10,439 nucleotides of DNA from Candidatus Nomurabacteria bacterium RIFCSPLOWO2_01_FULL_46_18. GTDB lineage: Bacteria; Patescibacteriota; Minisyncoccia; Phycocordibacterales; UBA9973. Below, piece after piece: positions 1 through 5,818 of this stretch (positions are counted from its first letter, which is position 1; each line of letters starts with the position of its first letter). The notes under the pieces are model-generated. The model saw only the letters and a program-made list of their open reading frames with translations. It searched no databases and was not told where the DNA came from. Made by a program: the position numbers and the translations under genes. The stretch is from positions 14,055-24,493 of the forward strand of contig MFVH01000028.1 in assembly GCA_001786015.1 (NCBI GenBank), in the 5' to 3' direction.

Positions 1-180
1 CAGGGATATCTTGCCAACGTTTGCAACGCCAAAGATCCCCAAGGTAATCCTTATGCCTACGTAGTATTAAGCGGCAACCAAGGTTACCGTCTAGGCGCCA
101 GATTCGAACAGACGTCCACTCAAGGCATACCGTTTGTATGGGATGGCGGGACGGTTGCTAGCTGGTATGAAAGAAAATGA
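1..180 (+). CDS. C-terminal fragment of a probable type IV pilin-like protein
   Basis: An open frame runs from the window edge to TGA at 178-180 and gives 59 residues; the start lies outside the window. The fragment contains YAYVVLSGNQGYRLGARFE and ends in WYERK. A pattern of 'YxYxxxxxGxxYxLxAxxE' followed by a short tail is typical of the C-terminal beta-sheet of type IV pilins and pseudopilins in Patescibacteria, where secreted minor pilins are common. The diagnostic N-terminal prepilin peptidase site and hydrophobic helix are not visible, so this is inference from the C-terminal pattern alone. It could be another secreted protein. It is followed by a non-coding gap with a new promoter, so it is probably not co-transcribed with the ribosomal genes downstream. 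Confidence 0.5.
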   Translation, partial: QGYLANVCNAKDPQGNPYAYVVLSGNQGYRLGARFEQTSTQGIPFVWDGGTVASWYERK

Positions 181-194
181 TGCTCTTATGTAGG

Positions 195-223
195 TTGACT
201 AATTGCGCCTATTCTGATAATAT
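195..223 (+). promoter_or_regulatory. Sigma70-type promoter for the rpsN-secY operon
   Basis: TTGACT at 195-200 (five of six matches to the -35 consensus) is followed after 17 bp by TAATAT at 218-223, preceded by TG at 215-216, which makes an extended -10. The spacing is ideal and the site lies just downstream of the preceding stop codon. Transcription would start near 230 and leave a leader of about 125 nt before rpsN. This is sequence-based prediction only. Confidence 0.65.
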
Positions 224-229
224 CTTTGT

Positions 230-354
230 AAGGGAATTTTGCCAGCCAAAGGCAGGCAAGCTTTGATTAATCCGCTTTTCTCCTCCGACGCTCTGAAATC
301 AGAGGTTCGGAGAAAAAAAGTGAGATATTGCAAAGCTCTCCCGAATGATTTTAT
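230..354 (+). promoter_or_regulatory. Structured 5' leader of the ribosomal protein operon
   Basis: This leader carries two hairpins. The first (240-258) is TGCC-a-GCC, loop AAA, GGC-a-GGCA. The second (283-312) is CTCCGA, a 2x2 internal loop, CTCTG, loop AAAT, CAGAG, TCGGAG, and could extend by pairing a T-run at 276-279 with the A-run at 313-319. In addition AGCTTTG at 259-265 is complementary to CAAAGCT at 331-337 and would close a larger domain ending about 17 nt before the start codon. Neither hairpin is followed by a T tract, so they do not look like terminators. Ribosomal operons are often controlled by one of their own products binding the leader (S8 for the spc operon of E. coli). 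A similar role here is inference; I could not match the S8 target. Confidence 0.45.
240..258 (+). repeat. Short GC-rich inverted repeat in the rpsN leader
   Basis: The 19 bases form two arms, TGCCaGCC and GGCaGGCA, around an AAA loop, with a single A-A mismatch. In the middle of a leader it may be a folded RNA element. The compact GC-rich palindrome in AT-rich flanks is also the shape of dispersed palindromic repeats in Parcubacteria-type genomes. Only one copy is visible in this window. Confidence 0.4.
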
Positions 355-540
355 ATGGCAAAAACATCAGTTGTAGCAAGAAGTAAAAAGAAACCAAAAT
401 TCAGCACTCGGCAGAAAAACCGATGTTTTCGTTGTGGAAGAGGGAATGGTTTTATGAGGGACTTTAATTTGTGCCGAATATGCTTTCGGGAGCTGGCCAA
501 TGAGGGCATGCTTCCCGGCATCCGCAAATCGTCATGGTAG
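355..540 (+). CDS. rpsN: 30S ribosomal protein S14, zinc-binding type (type Z)
   Basis: S14 binds the head of the 30S subunit late in assembly. This 61-residue protein is the short zinc form. It has the paired cysteine motif C24-x2-C27 and C40-x2-C43, a basic N-terminus (MAKTSVVARSKKKPKF), and the family ending LANEGMLPGIRKSSW. The length matches the usual 61 residues, which supports ATG at 355. No Shine-Dalgarno sequence precedes it. The stop codon overlaps the start of rpsH by 7 nt, so translation is probably coupled. It is the first gene of the operon here; in the classic spc order rplE (L5) would come immediately before it, but a pilin-like gene does instead. Confidence 0.97.
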   Translation: MAKTSVVARSKKKPKFSTRQKNRCFRCGRGNGFMRDFNLCRICFRELANEGMLPGIRKSSW

Positions 541-926
541 GAGATCCAATCGCAAACATGATCATAATGATTAAGAATGCGAGTCTCGCTGGCAAAGAGA
601 CAGTCGTTTTCCCTTACTCTAAAATCAAACAAGCAATTCTGGAATGCTTGAAAAAAGAGGGATATATCAAACAATTTTCCAAGAAAGTGAAAAAAGACCA
701 TCCGGTGCTGGAGGTCGAGCTTCTCTACGCCGATAAACAGCCGAAGATCTCGGAAGCGGAGAGAATTTCCAAGCAGTCGAAGAGAGTTTATTTCAGGGTT
801 AAAGATATTCACGCCATCCGGTCCGGTTCGGGACTGCTTGTCCTTTCCACTCCCAAAGGAATTTTATCCGGAAAAGACGCGAGGCGCGAACAAGTCGGAG
901 GCGAAGCGTTATTTAAACTTTGGTAA
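534..926 (+). CDS. rpsH: 30S ribosomal protein S8
   Basis: S8 is a primary 16S rRNA binder of the 30S platform and, in E. coli, the translational repressor of the spc operon. The 130-residue product has the typical start (MVGDPIANMIIMIKNA, where most homologs have 'DPIADMLTRIRNA') and the C-terminal RNA-binding signature STPKGILSGKDARREQVGGE at about residues 105-124, ending in FKLW. Full length for the family. The start is fixed by the N-terminal motif and overlaps the rpsN stop by 7 nt. If the operon leader is autoregulated, S8 is the first candidate repressor to test. Confidence 0.97.
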   Translation: MVGDPIANMIIMIKNASLAGKETVVFPYSKIKQAILECLKKEGYIKQFSKKVKKDHPVLEVELLYADKQPKISEAERISKQSKRVYFRVKDIHAIRSGSGLLVLSTPKGILSGKDARREQVGGEALFKLW

Positions 927-950
927 TTCGGCAAGCTCACCATAAATGAT

Positions 951-1484
951 ATGTCAAAGATCGGCAAACAAAAAATAGCTATACCGGAAGGAGTTACCGT
1001 CGTGAGAGATGGGGATAAATTTAGCGTTAAGGGGCCGAAGGGAACGCTTAGCAAAAACTTTCGACCGGATATTGAAATTAAAATAGAAGATAAATTGATA
1101 ACCCTCAATCCAAAACGAAACGACAAATTCTCCAAATCTCTTTGGGGCACTTATGCTTCGCATCTTTTAAATATGATTGCCGGCGTGCAGAATCCTTATC
1201 AGAAGAAATTGATTTTAGAAGGAATCGGATTTAAATCCGAGGTGAAAGGGAAAGATTTGAATCTCGCGCTTGGATTTTCTCATCCAGTTATTGTAAAGAT
1301 TCCGGAAGGTATAACTGCTACGGCTGAAAAAAATAATATCACGATTACCGGGATCGACAAAGAATTGGTGGGGAACTTTGCCGCCTCGGTCAGGGCCCTG
1401 AAGAAGCCGGAGCCGTATAAAGGCAAGGGCATGCGCTATGAGGGCGAAGTAATTAGGAGAAAACAAGGTAAGAAGACGGTATAA
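951..1484 (+). CDS. rplF: 50S ribosomal protein L6
   Basis: L6 sits at the base of the L7/L12 stalk near the sarcin-ricin loop and the factor-binding site. The 177-residue protein has the duplicated L6 fold. The N-terminal repeat begins MSKIGKQKIAIPEGV and contains VKGPKGTLS. The second repeat ends with the family signature PEPYKGKG at residues 153-160, followed by MRYEGEVIRRKQGKK. The length is normal. It starts 24 nt after rpsH, the largest gap between genes of this operon, in an AT-rich spacer without a Shine-Dalgarno sequence. Confidence 0.97.
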   Translation: MSKIGKQKIAIPEGVTVVRDGDKFSVKGPKGTLSKNFRPDIEIKIEDKLITLNPKRNDKFSKSLWGTYASHLLNMIAGVQNPYQKKLILEGIGFKSEVKGKDLNLALGFSHPVIVKIPEGITATAEKNNITITGIDKELVGNFAASVRALKKPEPYKGKGMRYEGEVIRRKQGKKTV

Positions 1485-1490
1485 ACAAAT

Positions 1491-1832
1491 ATGAAAACAA
1501 AGACAGAAAAAAGAATAAGACTGAAAGGAAAAATCCGAGCAAAGATCGCGGGAACGAAGGAGCGGCCGCGGCTTTCTGTTTTTCGGTCAAATAAATTCGT
1601 TTACGCGCAAGTGATCGACGACATGGTCGAGAAAACGCTAGCTCAAGCAAGTGATGTGAAAGTAAAGAAAGGCACTAAAACCGAAAGGGCCAAGGAGGTG
1701 GGTAAAATGATCGCAGAAGCGGCGCTCAAAGCAAAGATCAAAAATGTTGTTTTTGACCGAAATGGATTCAAATACACCGGCCGGATCAAATTAGTGGCGG
1801 ATGCCGCACGGGAAAGCGGACTAAAATTTTAA
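1491..1832 (+). CDS. rplR: 50S ribosomal protein L18
   Basis: L18 binds 5S rRNA and, with L5, anchors the central protuberance. The 113-residue product shows the expected basic N-terminus, the RPRLSVFRSNKFVYAQVIDD core, and the C-terminal FDRNGFKYTGRIKLVADAAR, corresponding to the family's 'FDRGGYxYHGRVxALADAAREAGL'. The length is normal. It lies 6 nt after rplF with no clear Shine-Dalgarno sequence. Its partner L5 (rplE), usually just upstream of rpsN, is not in the window. Confidence 0.97.
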   Translation: MKTKTEKRIRLKGKIRAKIAGTKERPRLSVFRSNKFVYAQVIDDMVEKTLAQASDVKVKKGTKTERAKEVGKMIAEAALKAKIKNVVFDRNGFKYTGRIKLVADAARESGLKF

Positions 1833-1834
1833 AT

Positions 1835-2419
1835 ATGATGGAAAAAGCAAATGAAAAAAAGAACAGGGGACGACGGGGATCGGCTTTTCCGCGCCCTAAG
1901 CCGGAATTCGATCAGAAAATCATAAGCATCCGAAGGGTCACCCGAGTGGTAGCTGGCGGCCGGCGCTTTTCTTTTAGCGTGGCCCTGATTGCCGGAGACA
2001 AGAAGGGCTCGGTTGGGCTGGGGCTAGGCAAGGCCGGAGATACCTCGCTGGCGATTAATAAGGCGCTCCGGAACGCTAAGAAGAACATGGTCAAACTGAA
2101 ATTAAGCAAAACGATGTCCATTCCCCACGAACTTGAAGCTAAATTTTCCAGCGCGCGCGTCGTTCTTTTACCGAACCGCGGCCGAGGCCTGGTCGCTGGC
2201 TCGGTTATCCGCGACATCGTAAAGTTGTCCGGAATAAGGGACGTGACGGGAAAAATTTTATCCAAAAGCAAAAATAAATTGAACAACGCCAAGGCGGTGA
2301 TGAAAGCCCTGGAGGAAATTTCTTCCAAATACTCGAAGCCAGTCCCGAACGAAATCGCGGACGCAGACAAAAAACAAGTTTTTGAAAAAGAAAAAAGAGA
2401 AGAAAATGCAAATACATAA
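1835..2419 (+). CDS. rpsE: 30S ribosomal protein S5
   Basis: S5 lies at the mRNA entry channel of the 30S subunit and affects decoding accuracy. The 194-residue protein has an N-terminal double-stranded-RNA-binding-like domain with the S5 signature starting at G41 (GGRRFSFSVALIAGDKKGSV, then GLGLGKA). It also has a C-terminal domain with GRGLVAGSVIRDIVKLSGI and then the glycine/serine segment KILSKSKNKLN. Two consecutive ATGs (1835 and 1838) are possible starts. Residues from about 168 on are a charged, lysine/glutamate-rich tail beyond the conserved fold, encoded by an A-rich stretch that runs into rplO. In most bacteria rpmD (L30) follows; here rplO starts inside the rpsE tail, so L30 is absent. 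Confidence 0.96.
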   Translation: MMEKANEKKNRGRRGSAFPRPKPEFDQKIISIRRVTRVVAGGRRFSFSVALIAGDKKGSVGLGLGKAGDTSLAINKALRNAKKNMVKLKLSKTMSIPHELEAKFSSARVVLLPNRGRGLVAGSVIRDIVKLSGIRDVTGKILSKSKNKLNNAKAVMKALEEISSKYSKPVPNEIADADKKQVFEKEKREENANT

Positions 2420-2714
2420 TTTAAAAAGAAATCATCCGAATAAAAAAGACCGCATTGTCGGCCGGGGCGGGAAGCATGCCAAAACCTCCGGCCGCGGAGG
2501 GAAAGGGCAGACCGCTCGGGCGGGCAACAAGCGCCGGCCGGAGCTTCGTGATATCATTAAGAAATTGCCCAAAAAACGGGGGTTTAAATTCCAGTCGATC
2601 CGGAAGCCTCTCCTTATCCAAAGCGCTGGGAAAAAAGAAAAATTTTCGGAATTAAGGAAGCGTCTGGGACTCAAGGGGGGGAAGATAAAAATCAATGCAA
2701 AACTTTTGGAATAA
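2406..2714 (+). CDS. rplO: 50S ribosomal protein L15, short form lacking the usual C-terminal region
   Basis: L15 is a late-assembly 50S protein whose basic N-terminal extension threads through 23S rRNA. The N-terminal half is unmistakable: MQIHNLKRNH, then VGRGGKHAKTSGRGGKGQTARAG (residues 18-40), then LPKKRGFKF. ATG at 2406 is chosen because MQIHNLK aligns with the family start; an in-frame TTG at 2382 would only add lysines. The product is 102 residues against roughly 140-150 usually. It stops at LLE, about where the family continues with 'LLEKGLI' and a globular C-terminal domain bearing the L15 signature. Overlaps are 14 nt with rpsE and 20 nt with secY. A real deletion, a lineage-specific short form and a sequence error remain possible. 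Confidence 0.9.
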   Translation: MQIHNLKRNHPNKKDRIVGRGGKHAKTSGRGGKGQTARAGNKRRPELRDIIKKLPKKRGFKFQSIRKPLLIQSAGKKEKFSELRKRLGLKGGKIKINAKLLE

Positions 2715-3966
2715 AATAAAGCTCATTTGGACGGATCTTTCTCTCCGCAAAAGGATTCTCTTCGTGCTTTTGGCTCTGGTTGTTTTCCGGGTTCTGTCCG
2801 CCATTCCCATCCCCGGCATCGACACCCTCGAGCTCAACCGTTTTCTCTCCAACAACCAATTTTTCGGTATCCTGAACATTTTCTCCGGCGGAGGACTTTC
2901 GAATCTCTCGATCATCATGCTCGGAGTGGGGCCCTACATCACCGCCTCGATCATCATGCAGCTCTTAACGATCATGGTTCCGGCCCTGAAGCGACTTTAT
3001 CACGAAGAGGGGGAAGCGGGCCGGAAAAGATTTAGCCAATATTCGAGGATCTTGACGGTGCCGCTCTCGGCCATTCAGGGATTTTCTCTTTTGGCCATCC
3101 TGGAAAGCCAAAATATTTTGGTGGACTTAACCGTTTTTGACCGGCTGACCAATCTGGTGATTGTAGTCGCCGGGGCGATGCTCATTATGTGGATCGGGGA
3201 GTTGGTCTCAGAATTCGGGATTGGGAACGGTGTTTCGATCATAATTTTTGCCGGTATAGTCGCCCAATTGCCGAGTGAAATCGGACAGCTTTTGTTCACT
3301 TTTGACGTTTCGCAGATTCCGCTTTATCTCCTCTTTATCGCAATCGGGGCTCTGGTAACCGCGCTGGTGGTCGTTATCACCGAAGCGGAGAGGCCGATTC
3401 CCGTCACCTACGCCAAACGCGTCCGGGGGATGAAGATGTATGGCGGTGGGTCTACCTATCTGCCGCTTCGCGTCAATCAGGCCGGAGTCATTCCGATTAT
3501 TTTTGCTCTTTCGATCTTGCTTTTTCCGCAAATGATCGGCACTTTTTTATCTCGGTTTGATGGCGCGATTATTTCTAAAATTTCCGCGGCGCTAATCGGT
3601 TTTTCTCAAACTTCGCTTCTTTACGCGATCCTCTACTTCATTTTAGTTTTTCTTTTCACTTATTTTTATACCGCGGTCACCTTCGATCCGGAGGCGCTCT
3701 CCACCAATTTGCAGAAAAACGGCGCCTTTATCCCCGGCATCCGCCCCGGGCTTTCCACCTCCCAATATATTTCAAAAGTTTTGAGTCGTATCACCACCCT
3801 CGGCGCCATATTCTTGGGCTTTATCGCGGTTCTTCCCTTGATCATGAGGAGCTTAACCGGAATTACGGCGATTGCTCTTGGCGGCACCGCTCTTCTCATC
3901 GTCGTCTCGGTTGTCCTCGACCTGATCAAAAAAATCGACGCGCAAGTTTCAATGCGCGAGTATTGA
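2695..3966 (+). CDS. secY: Protein translocase channel subunit SecY
   Basis: SecY is the membrane channel of the Sec translocon, used with SecE/SecG and SecA or the ribosome. The 423-residue protein has about ten hydrophobic membrane segments. The plug and TM2 region is recognisable (NIFSGGGLSNLSIIMLGVGP, ITASIIMQLL). The large cytosolic loop between TM6 and TM7 starts near residue 227 (ITEAERPIPVTYAKR, then STYLPLRVNQAGVIPIIFA). The loop between TM8 and TM9 carries FDPEALSTNLQKNGAFIPGI from about residue 330. The length is normal. The start overlaps the end of rplO by 20 nt; a G-run at 2675-2681, 13 nt upstream of the ATG, is the nearest thing to a Shine-Dalgarno sequence and is too distant to be convincing. 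It is the last gene of the operon. Confidence 0.97.
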   Translation: MQNFWNKIKLIWTDLSLRKRILFVLLALVVFRVLSAIPIPGIDTLELNRFLSNNQFFGILNIFSGGGLSNLSIIMLGVGPYITASIIMQLLTIMVPALKRLYHEEGEAGRKRFSQYSRILTVPLSAIQGFSLLAILESQNILVDLTVFDRLTNLVIVVAGAMLIMWIGELVSEFGIGNGVSIIIFAGIVAQLPSEIGQLLFTFDVSQIPLYLLFIAIGALVTALVVVITEAERPIPVTYAKRVRGMKMYGGGSTYLPLRVNQAGVIPIIFALSILLFPQMIGTFLSRFDGAIISKISAALIGFSQTSLLYAILYFILVFLFTYFYTAVTFDPEALSTNLQKNGAFIPGIRPGLSTSQYISKVLSRITTLGAIFLGFIAVLPLIMRSLTGITAIALGGTALLIVVSVVLDLIKKIDAQVSMREY

Positions 3967-4003
3967 ATCTTACTCTTCTCACGGCCGTGAGTGTGGTAAG
4001 ATT
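3966..4003. terminator. Inverted-repeat terminator between convergent secY and cmk
   Basis: An outer perfect 8-bp stem (AATCTTAC at 3966-3973 with GTAAGATT at 3996-4003) encloses a 4x4 internal loop and an inner 14-bp palindrome, CTCACGGCCGTGAG (3978-3991). It begins at the last base of the secY stop codon and ends immediately before the cmk stop, so it can end both transcripts. On the plus strand it is followed by TTTTAGTTATT; the U-tract on the minus side is weak. This is a structural prediction. Confidence 0.75.
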
Positions 4004-4573
4004 TTAGTTATTGAGCCAATTTCTATATTTTTTTACTATGATTTCGGCAACCTCTTGGAGGTTGTTTTTATTTGTGTCCACGATCAAGTCGTAGTTTTGT
4101 TTGGCCGTATAATCTTCGATTCCATACAATTTTTTGTATCTCTTGTGTTCGCTTTCGAGTCTCCGGGTAATTTCCGCATAAACCTCATCAGTGTTCTTTG
4201 ATTTATCGCTCATCTTCCGCAATTTATTCTTATCTAAATCCTTGAGAACTCTTTCTCTTGAAATTTCAAGTGACAAGTCTAAAAAAACCTTGAAGGATTC
4301 AGGAATGAAGTGGTAGGCAAGGCGGGAATCAATTACCGTTCCTTCGCGGCCTCGTAATTTTTTGATTTCTGCATCGATCTCTTCATCGATTGACCTGCCT
4401 CGTTCCGCAATGGCGCTTAACTCTATAAGTGAAATCTCCCGATCGAGCGCCATCTTTCTCATGAAATCACCACTCGAAAACCGGTCATACCCGAGCTCTT
4501 TGGCGACCAGGTCCGCCGTCGAGGATTTTCCCGCTCCGGGCCGGCCGCTTATGGTTATAATTTCTTTCTTCAT
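4004..4573 (-). CDS. cmk: Cytidylate kinase-like P-loop kinase (archaeal-type CMP/dCMP kinase family)
   Basis: It probably transfers phosphate from ATP to CMP or dCMP in the cytosol. The 189-residue protein has a Walker A loop GRPGAGKS (residues 10-17), then SSGDFMRKMA (33-42), corresponding to the 'SAGEIFREMA' of small archaeal-type cytidylate kinases. GTVIDSRLAYHF (78-89) matches the 'vviEGRLAG' segment, and SRERVLKD (105-112) sits in the LID region. The start is ATG at 4573; a longer reading to 4693 would run through adk on the other strand. It is separated from the divergent adk start by only 22 bp and converges on secY. A role as another nucleotide or shikimate-like kinase cannot be excluded. 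Confidence 0.85.
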   Translation of the reverse strand: MKKEIITISGRPGAGKSSTADLVAKELGYDRFSSGDFMRKMALDREISLIELSAIAERGRSIDEEIDAEIKKLRGREGTVIDSRLAYHFIPESFKVFLDLSLEISRERVLKDLDKNKLRKMSDKSKNTDEVYAEITRRLESEHKRYKKLYGIEDYTAKQNYDLIVDTNKNNLQEVAEIIVKKYRNWLNN

Positions 4574-4579
4574 AATTTG

Positions 4580-4592
4580 TGCTATTATAACA
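4580..4592. promoter_or_regulatory. Symmetric bidirectional extended -10 promoter, cmk/adk
   Basis: The 13 bases TGCTATTATAACA nearly equal their own reverse complement. Read on the plus strand, TG-C-TATTAT (4580-4588) is an extended -10; read on the minus strand, TG-T-TATAAT (4592-4584) is a perfect one. Start codons lie 8 nt (GTG 4596) and 11 nt (ATG 4573) beyond the respective -10 ends, so transcripts in both directions would begin at or within a few bases of the start codon. No good -35 is visible on either side. Confidence 0.65.
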
Positions 4593-4595
4593 CAC

Positions 4596-5183
4596 GTGGA
4601 ACCACAAACTTTTATTTTCTTCGGGATCGTCGGCTCCGGCAAGGGAACGCAGGTGAAATTGTTGCAGGAGTATTTGAAGAAAAAAGACGACAAGAAGCAG
4701 GTTTATATTTATCCCGGAGCGAAGTACCGAGAGCTTGTCGAGAGAGGCAATTACACGGGGAAACTCGTTGGAGAGACGATTATTCACGGCCACCTTCAAC
4801 CTGATTTCTTAACCACTTCAATTGTCACGGAAATCTTGATTTCGGATTTTTCTCCGGAGGGGCATTTGTTTTTCGACGGCTATCCGAGGACATTAATGCA
4901 GTCAAAGAACTTAGAACAGATGCTTAATTTTTATCAGAGGAAAAATAAAAAAATAATTTATCTCGAGCTTAGCCGCACCGAAGCAATGAAGCGCAATTTA
5001 AAACGCGGTCGGCATGATGACACCGAAGCTGGACTTAACAAAAGATTCGACGAATATGAAAAGAACGTGGTGCCATCGAGGAATTATCTGAAAGAGAAAA
5101 AAGATTATGAGTTTTATGAGATTAACGGCGAGCAGTCAGTGGAGGCGGTGCATCGGGATATTTTGAAAGCTCTTTCGTTATGA
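4596..5183 (+). CDS. adk: Adenylate kinase-family nucleoside monophosphate kinase, short LID
   Basis: It probably catalyses ATP + AMP = 2 ADP. The 195-residue product begins at GTG 4596 (MEPQTFIFFGIVGSGKGTQ), with Walker A GIVGSGKGT at residues 10-18. AMP-site-like residues are GAKYREL (41-47) and GHLQPDF (65-71), and the family motif DGYPRT is at 94-99. After KRGR, residues DDTEAGLNKRFDEYEKN (141-157) match the 'DDxxExxxxRLxxY' segment. The long zinc or beta-hairpin LID of most bacterial Adk is missing, so this is the short form shared with UMP/CMP kinases. Position after secY and before map supports the adk assignment. A longer in-frame reading from 4362 would overlap cmk and precede the P-loop with unrelated sequence. 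Confidence 0.82.
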   Translation: MEPQTFIFFGIVGSGKGTQVKLLQEYLKKKDDKKQVYIYPGAKYRELVERGNYTGKLVGETIIHGHLQPDFLTTSIVTEILISDFSPEGHLFFDGYPRTLMQSKNLEQMLNFYQRKNKKIIYLELSRTEAMKRNLKRGRHDDTEAGLNKRFDEYEKNVVPSRNYLKEKKDYEFYEINGEQSVEAVHRDILKALSL

Positions 5184-5815
5184 AAAAAGAAACTATAGTA
5201 ATTTCACTCGGGGGTTCGCTGATAGTGCCGGACGCAATAGATGTAAAGTTTCTACAGGGTTTCAGAAAAATTTTAACAAAATTCTCCAATTATAAATTTA
5301 TAATCGCCCCGGGTGGGGGCAAAACCGCCAGAAAGTATGCAACTGCGCTAATGTTTCTTGGCGGTAAGAGTATAAACGATTCCGATTGGTTGGGGATTTA
5401 TTCCATTCGGCTGAATTGTCTTTTTCTTTCCTTTCTTTTTAAAAAGAATAAGAATGTGACCGTTATGCAAAGCCCAAATGCCAAACCCGGCCAAACTTCT
5501 GATTCACACGCGGTGGAATATGCCAAATACCACGGGGCGAAAGTAGTAATAAACCTTTCCAATATAGATTATGTTTACGATAAAAATCCAAAGAAGCATA
5601 AAGACGCAAAACCCATAAAAAATATTTCTTGGAAAGATTTTCGCAAAATTATTGGCGGGAAGTGGCGGGCCAACGAGAGCTGGCCCTTCGATCCGGTAGC
5701 CTCAAAAATGGCCGAAGGATTAAAATTGAAAGTCGTCTTCATGAACGGCAAGCCGATTGATAATTTTAAAAATTATTTGAAGGGAGAGAAATTTCGGGGG
5801 ACAATTATCTCATAG
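5180..5815 (+). CDS. pyrH: UMP kinase-like amino acid kinase family protein
   Basis: It probably phosphorylates UMP to UDP. The 211-residue protein has the amino acid kinase fold: VISLGGSLI (7-15) and the PGGGKTARKYA loop (44-54). PGQTSDSHAVEYAKYHGA (103-120) corresponds to the 'PGxTTDxVAxxLAxxxxA' of UMP kinases. The nucleotide-binding segment is SNIDYVYDKNPKKHKDAKPI (127-146), and FDPVASKMAE (170-179) follows. These features are closest to the archaeal-type UMP kinases. The start overlaps the adk stop as ATGA (4 nt), so the two are translationally coupled. Finding pyrH between adk and map is unusual. An alternative substrate within the family (for example isopentenyl phosphate) is less likely. 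Confidence 0.83.
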   Translation: MKKETIVISLGGSLIVPDAIDVKFLQGFRKILTKFSNYKFIIAPGGGKTARKYATALMFLGGKSINDSDWLGIYSIRLNCLFLSFLFKKNKNVTVMQSPNAKPGQTSDSHAVEYAKYHGAKVVINLSNIDYVYDKNPKKHKDAKPIKNISWKDFRKIIGGKWRANESWPFDPVASKMAEGLKLKVVFMNGKPIDNFKNYLKGEKFRGTIIS

Positions 5816-5818
5816 ATT

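Noticed and set aside
283..312. Leader hairpin as an intrinsic terminator of the upstream gene
   Set aside because: On the plus strand it is followed by a run of A, not T. It also lies downstream of the predicted operon promoter, so it is more likely a leader structure.
351..812. 153-codon open frame on the minus strand
   Set aside because: It is antisense to rpsN and rpsH, which are certain. Its translation has no recognisable family, and it is a by-product of codon usage on the other strand.
2382..2405. TTG start that would extend L15 by eight residues
   Set aside because: The extra residues are lysine-rich and come from the A-rich rpsE tail. The family N-terminus aligns with MQIHNLK at ATG 2406.
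4362..4595. Upstream in-frame extension of the adenylate kinase-like protein
   Set aside because: It is antisense to the well-supported cmk gene. Adenylate kinases start a few residues before the P-loop, as with GTG 4596.
4574..4693. Longer N-terminus for the cmk gene
   Set aside because: The extra 40 residues are antisense to the adk P-loop region. MKKEIITISG just before Walker A is the natural start.
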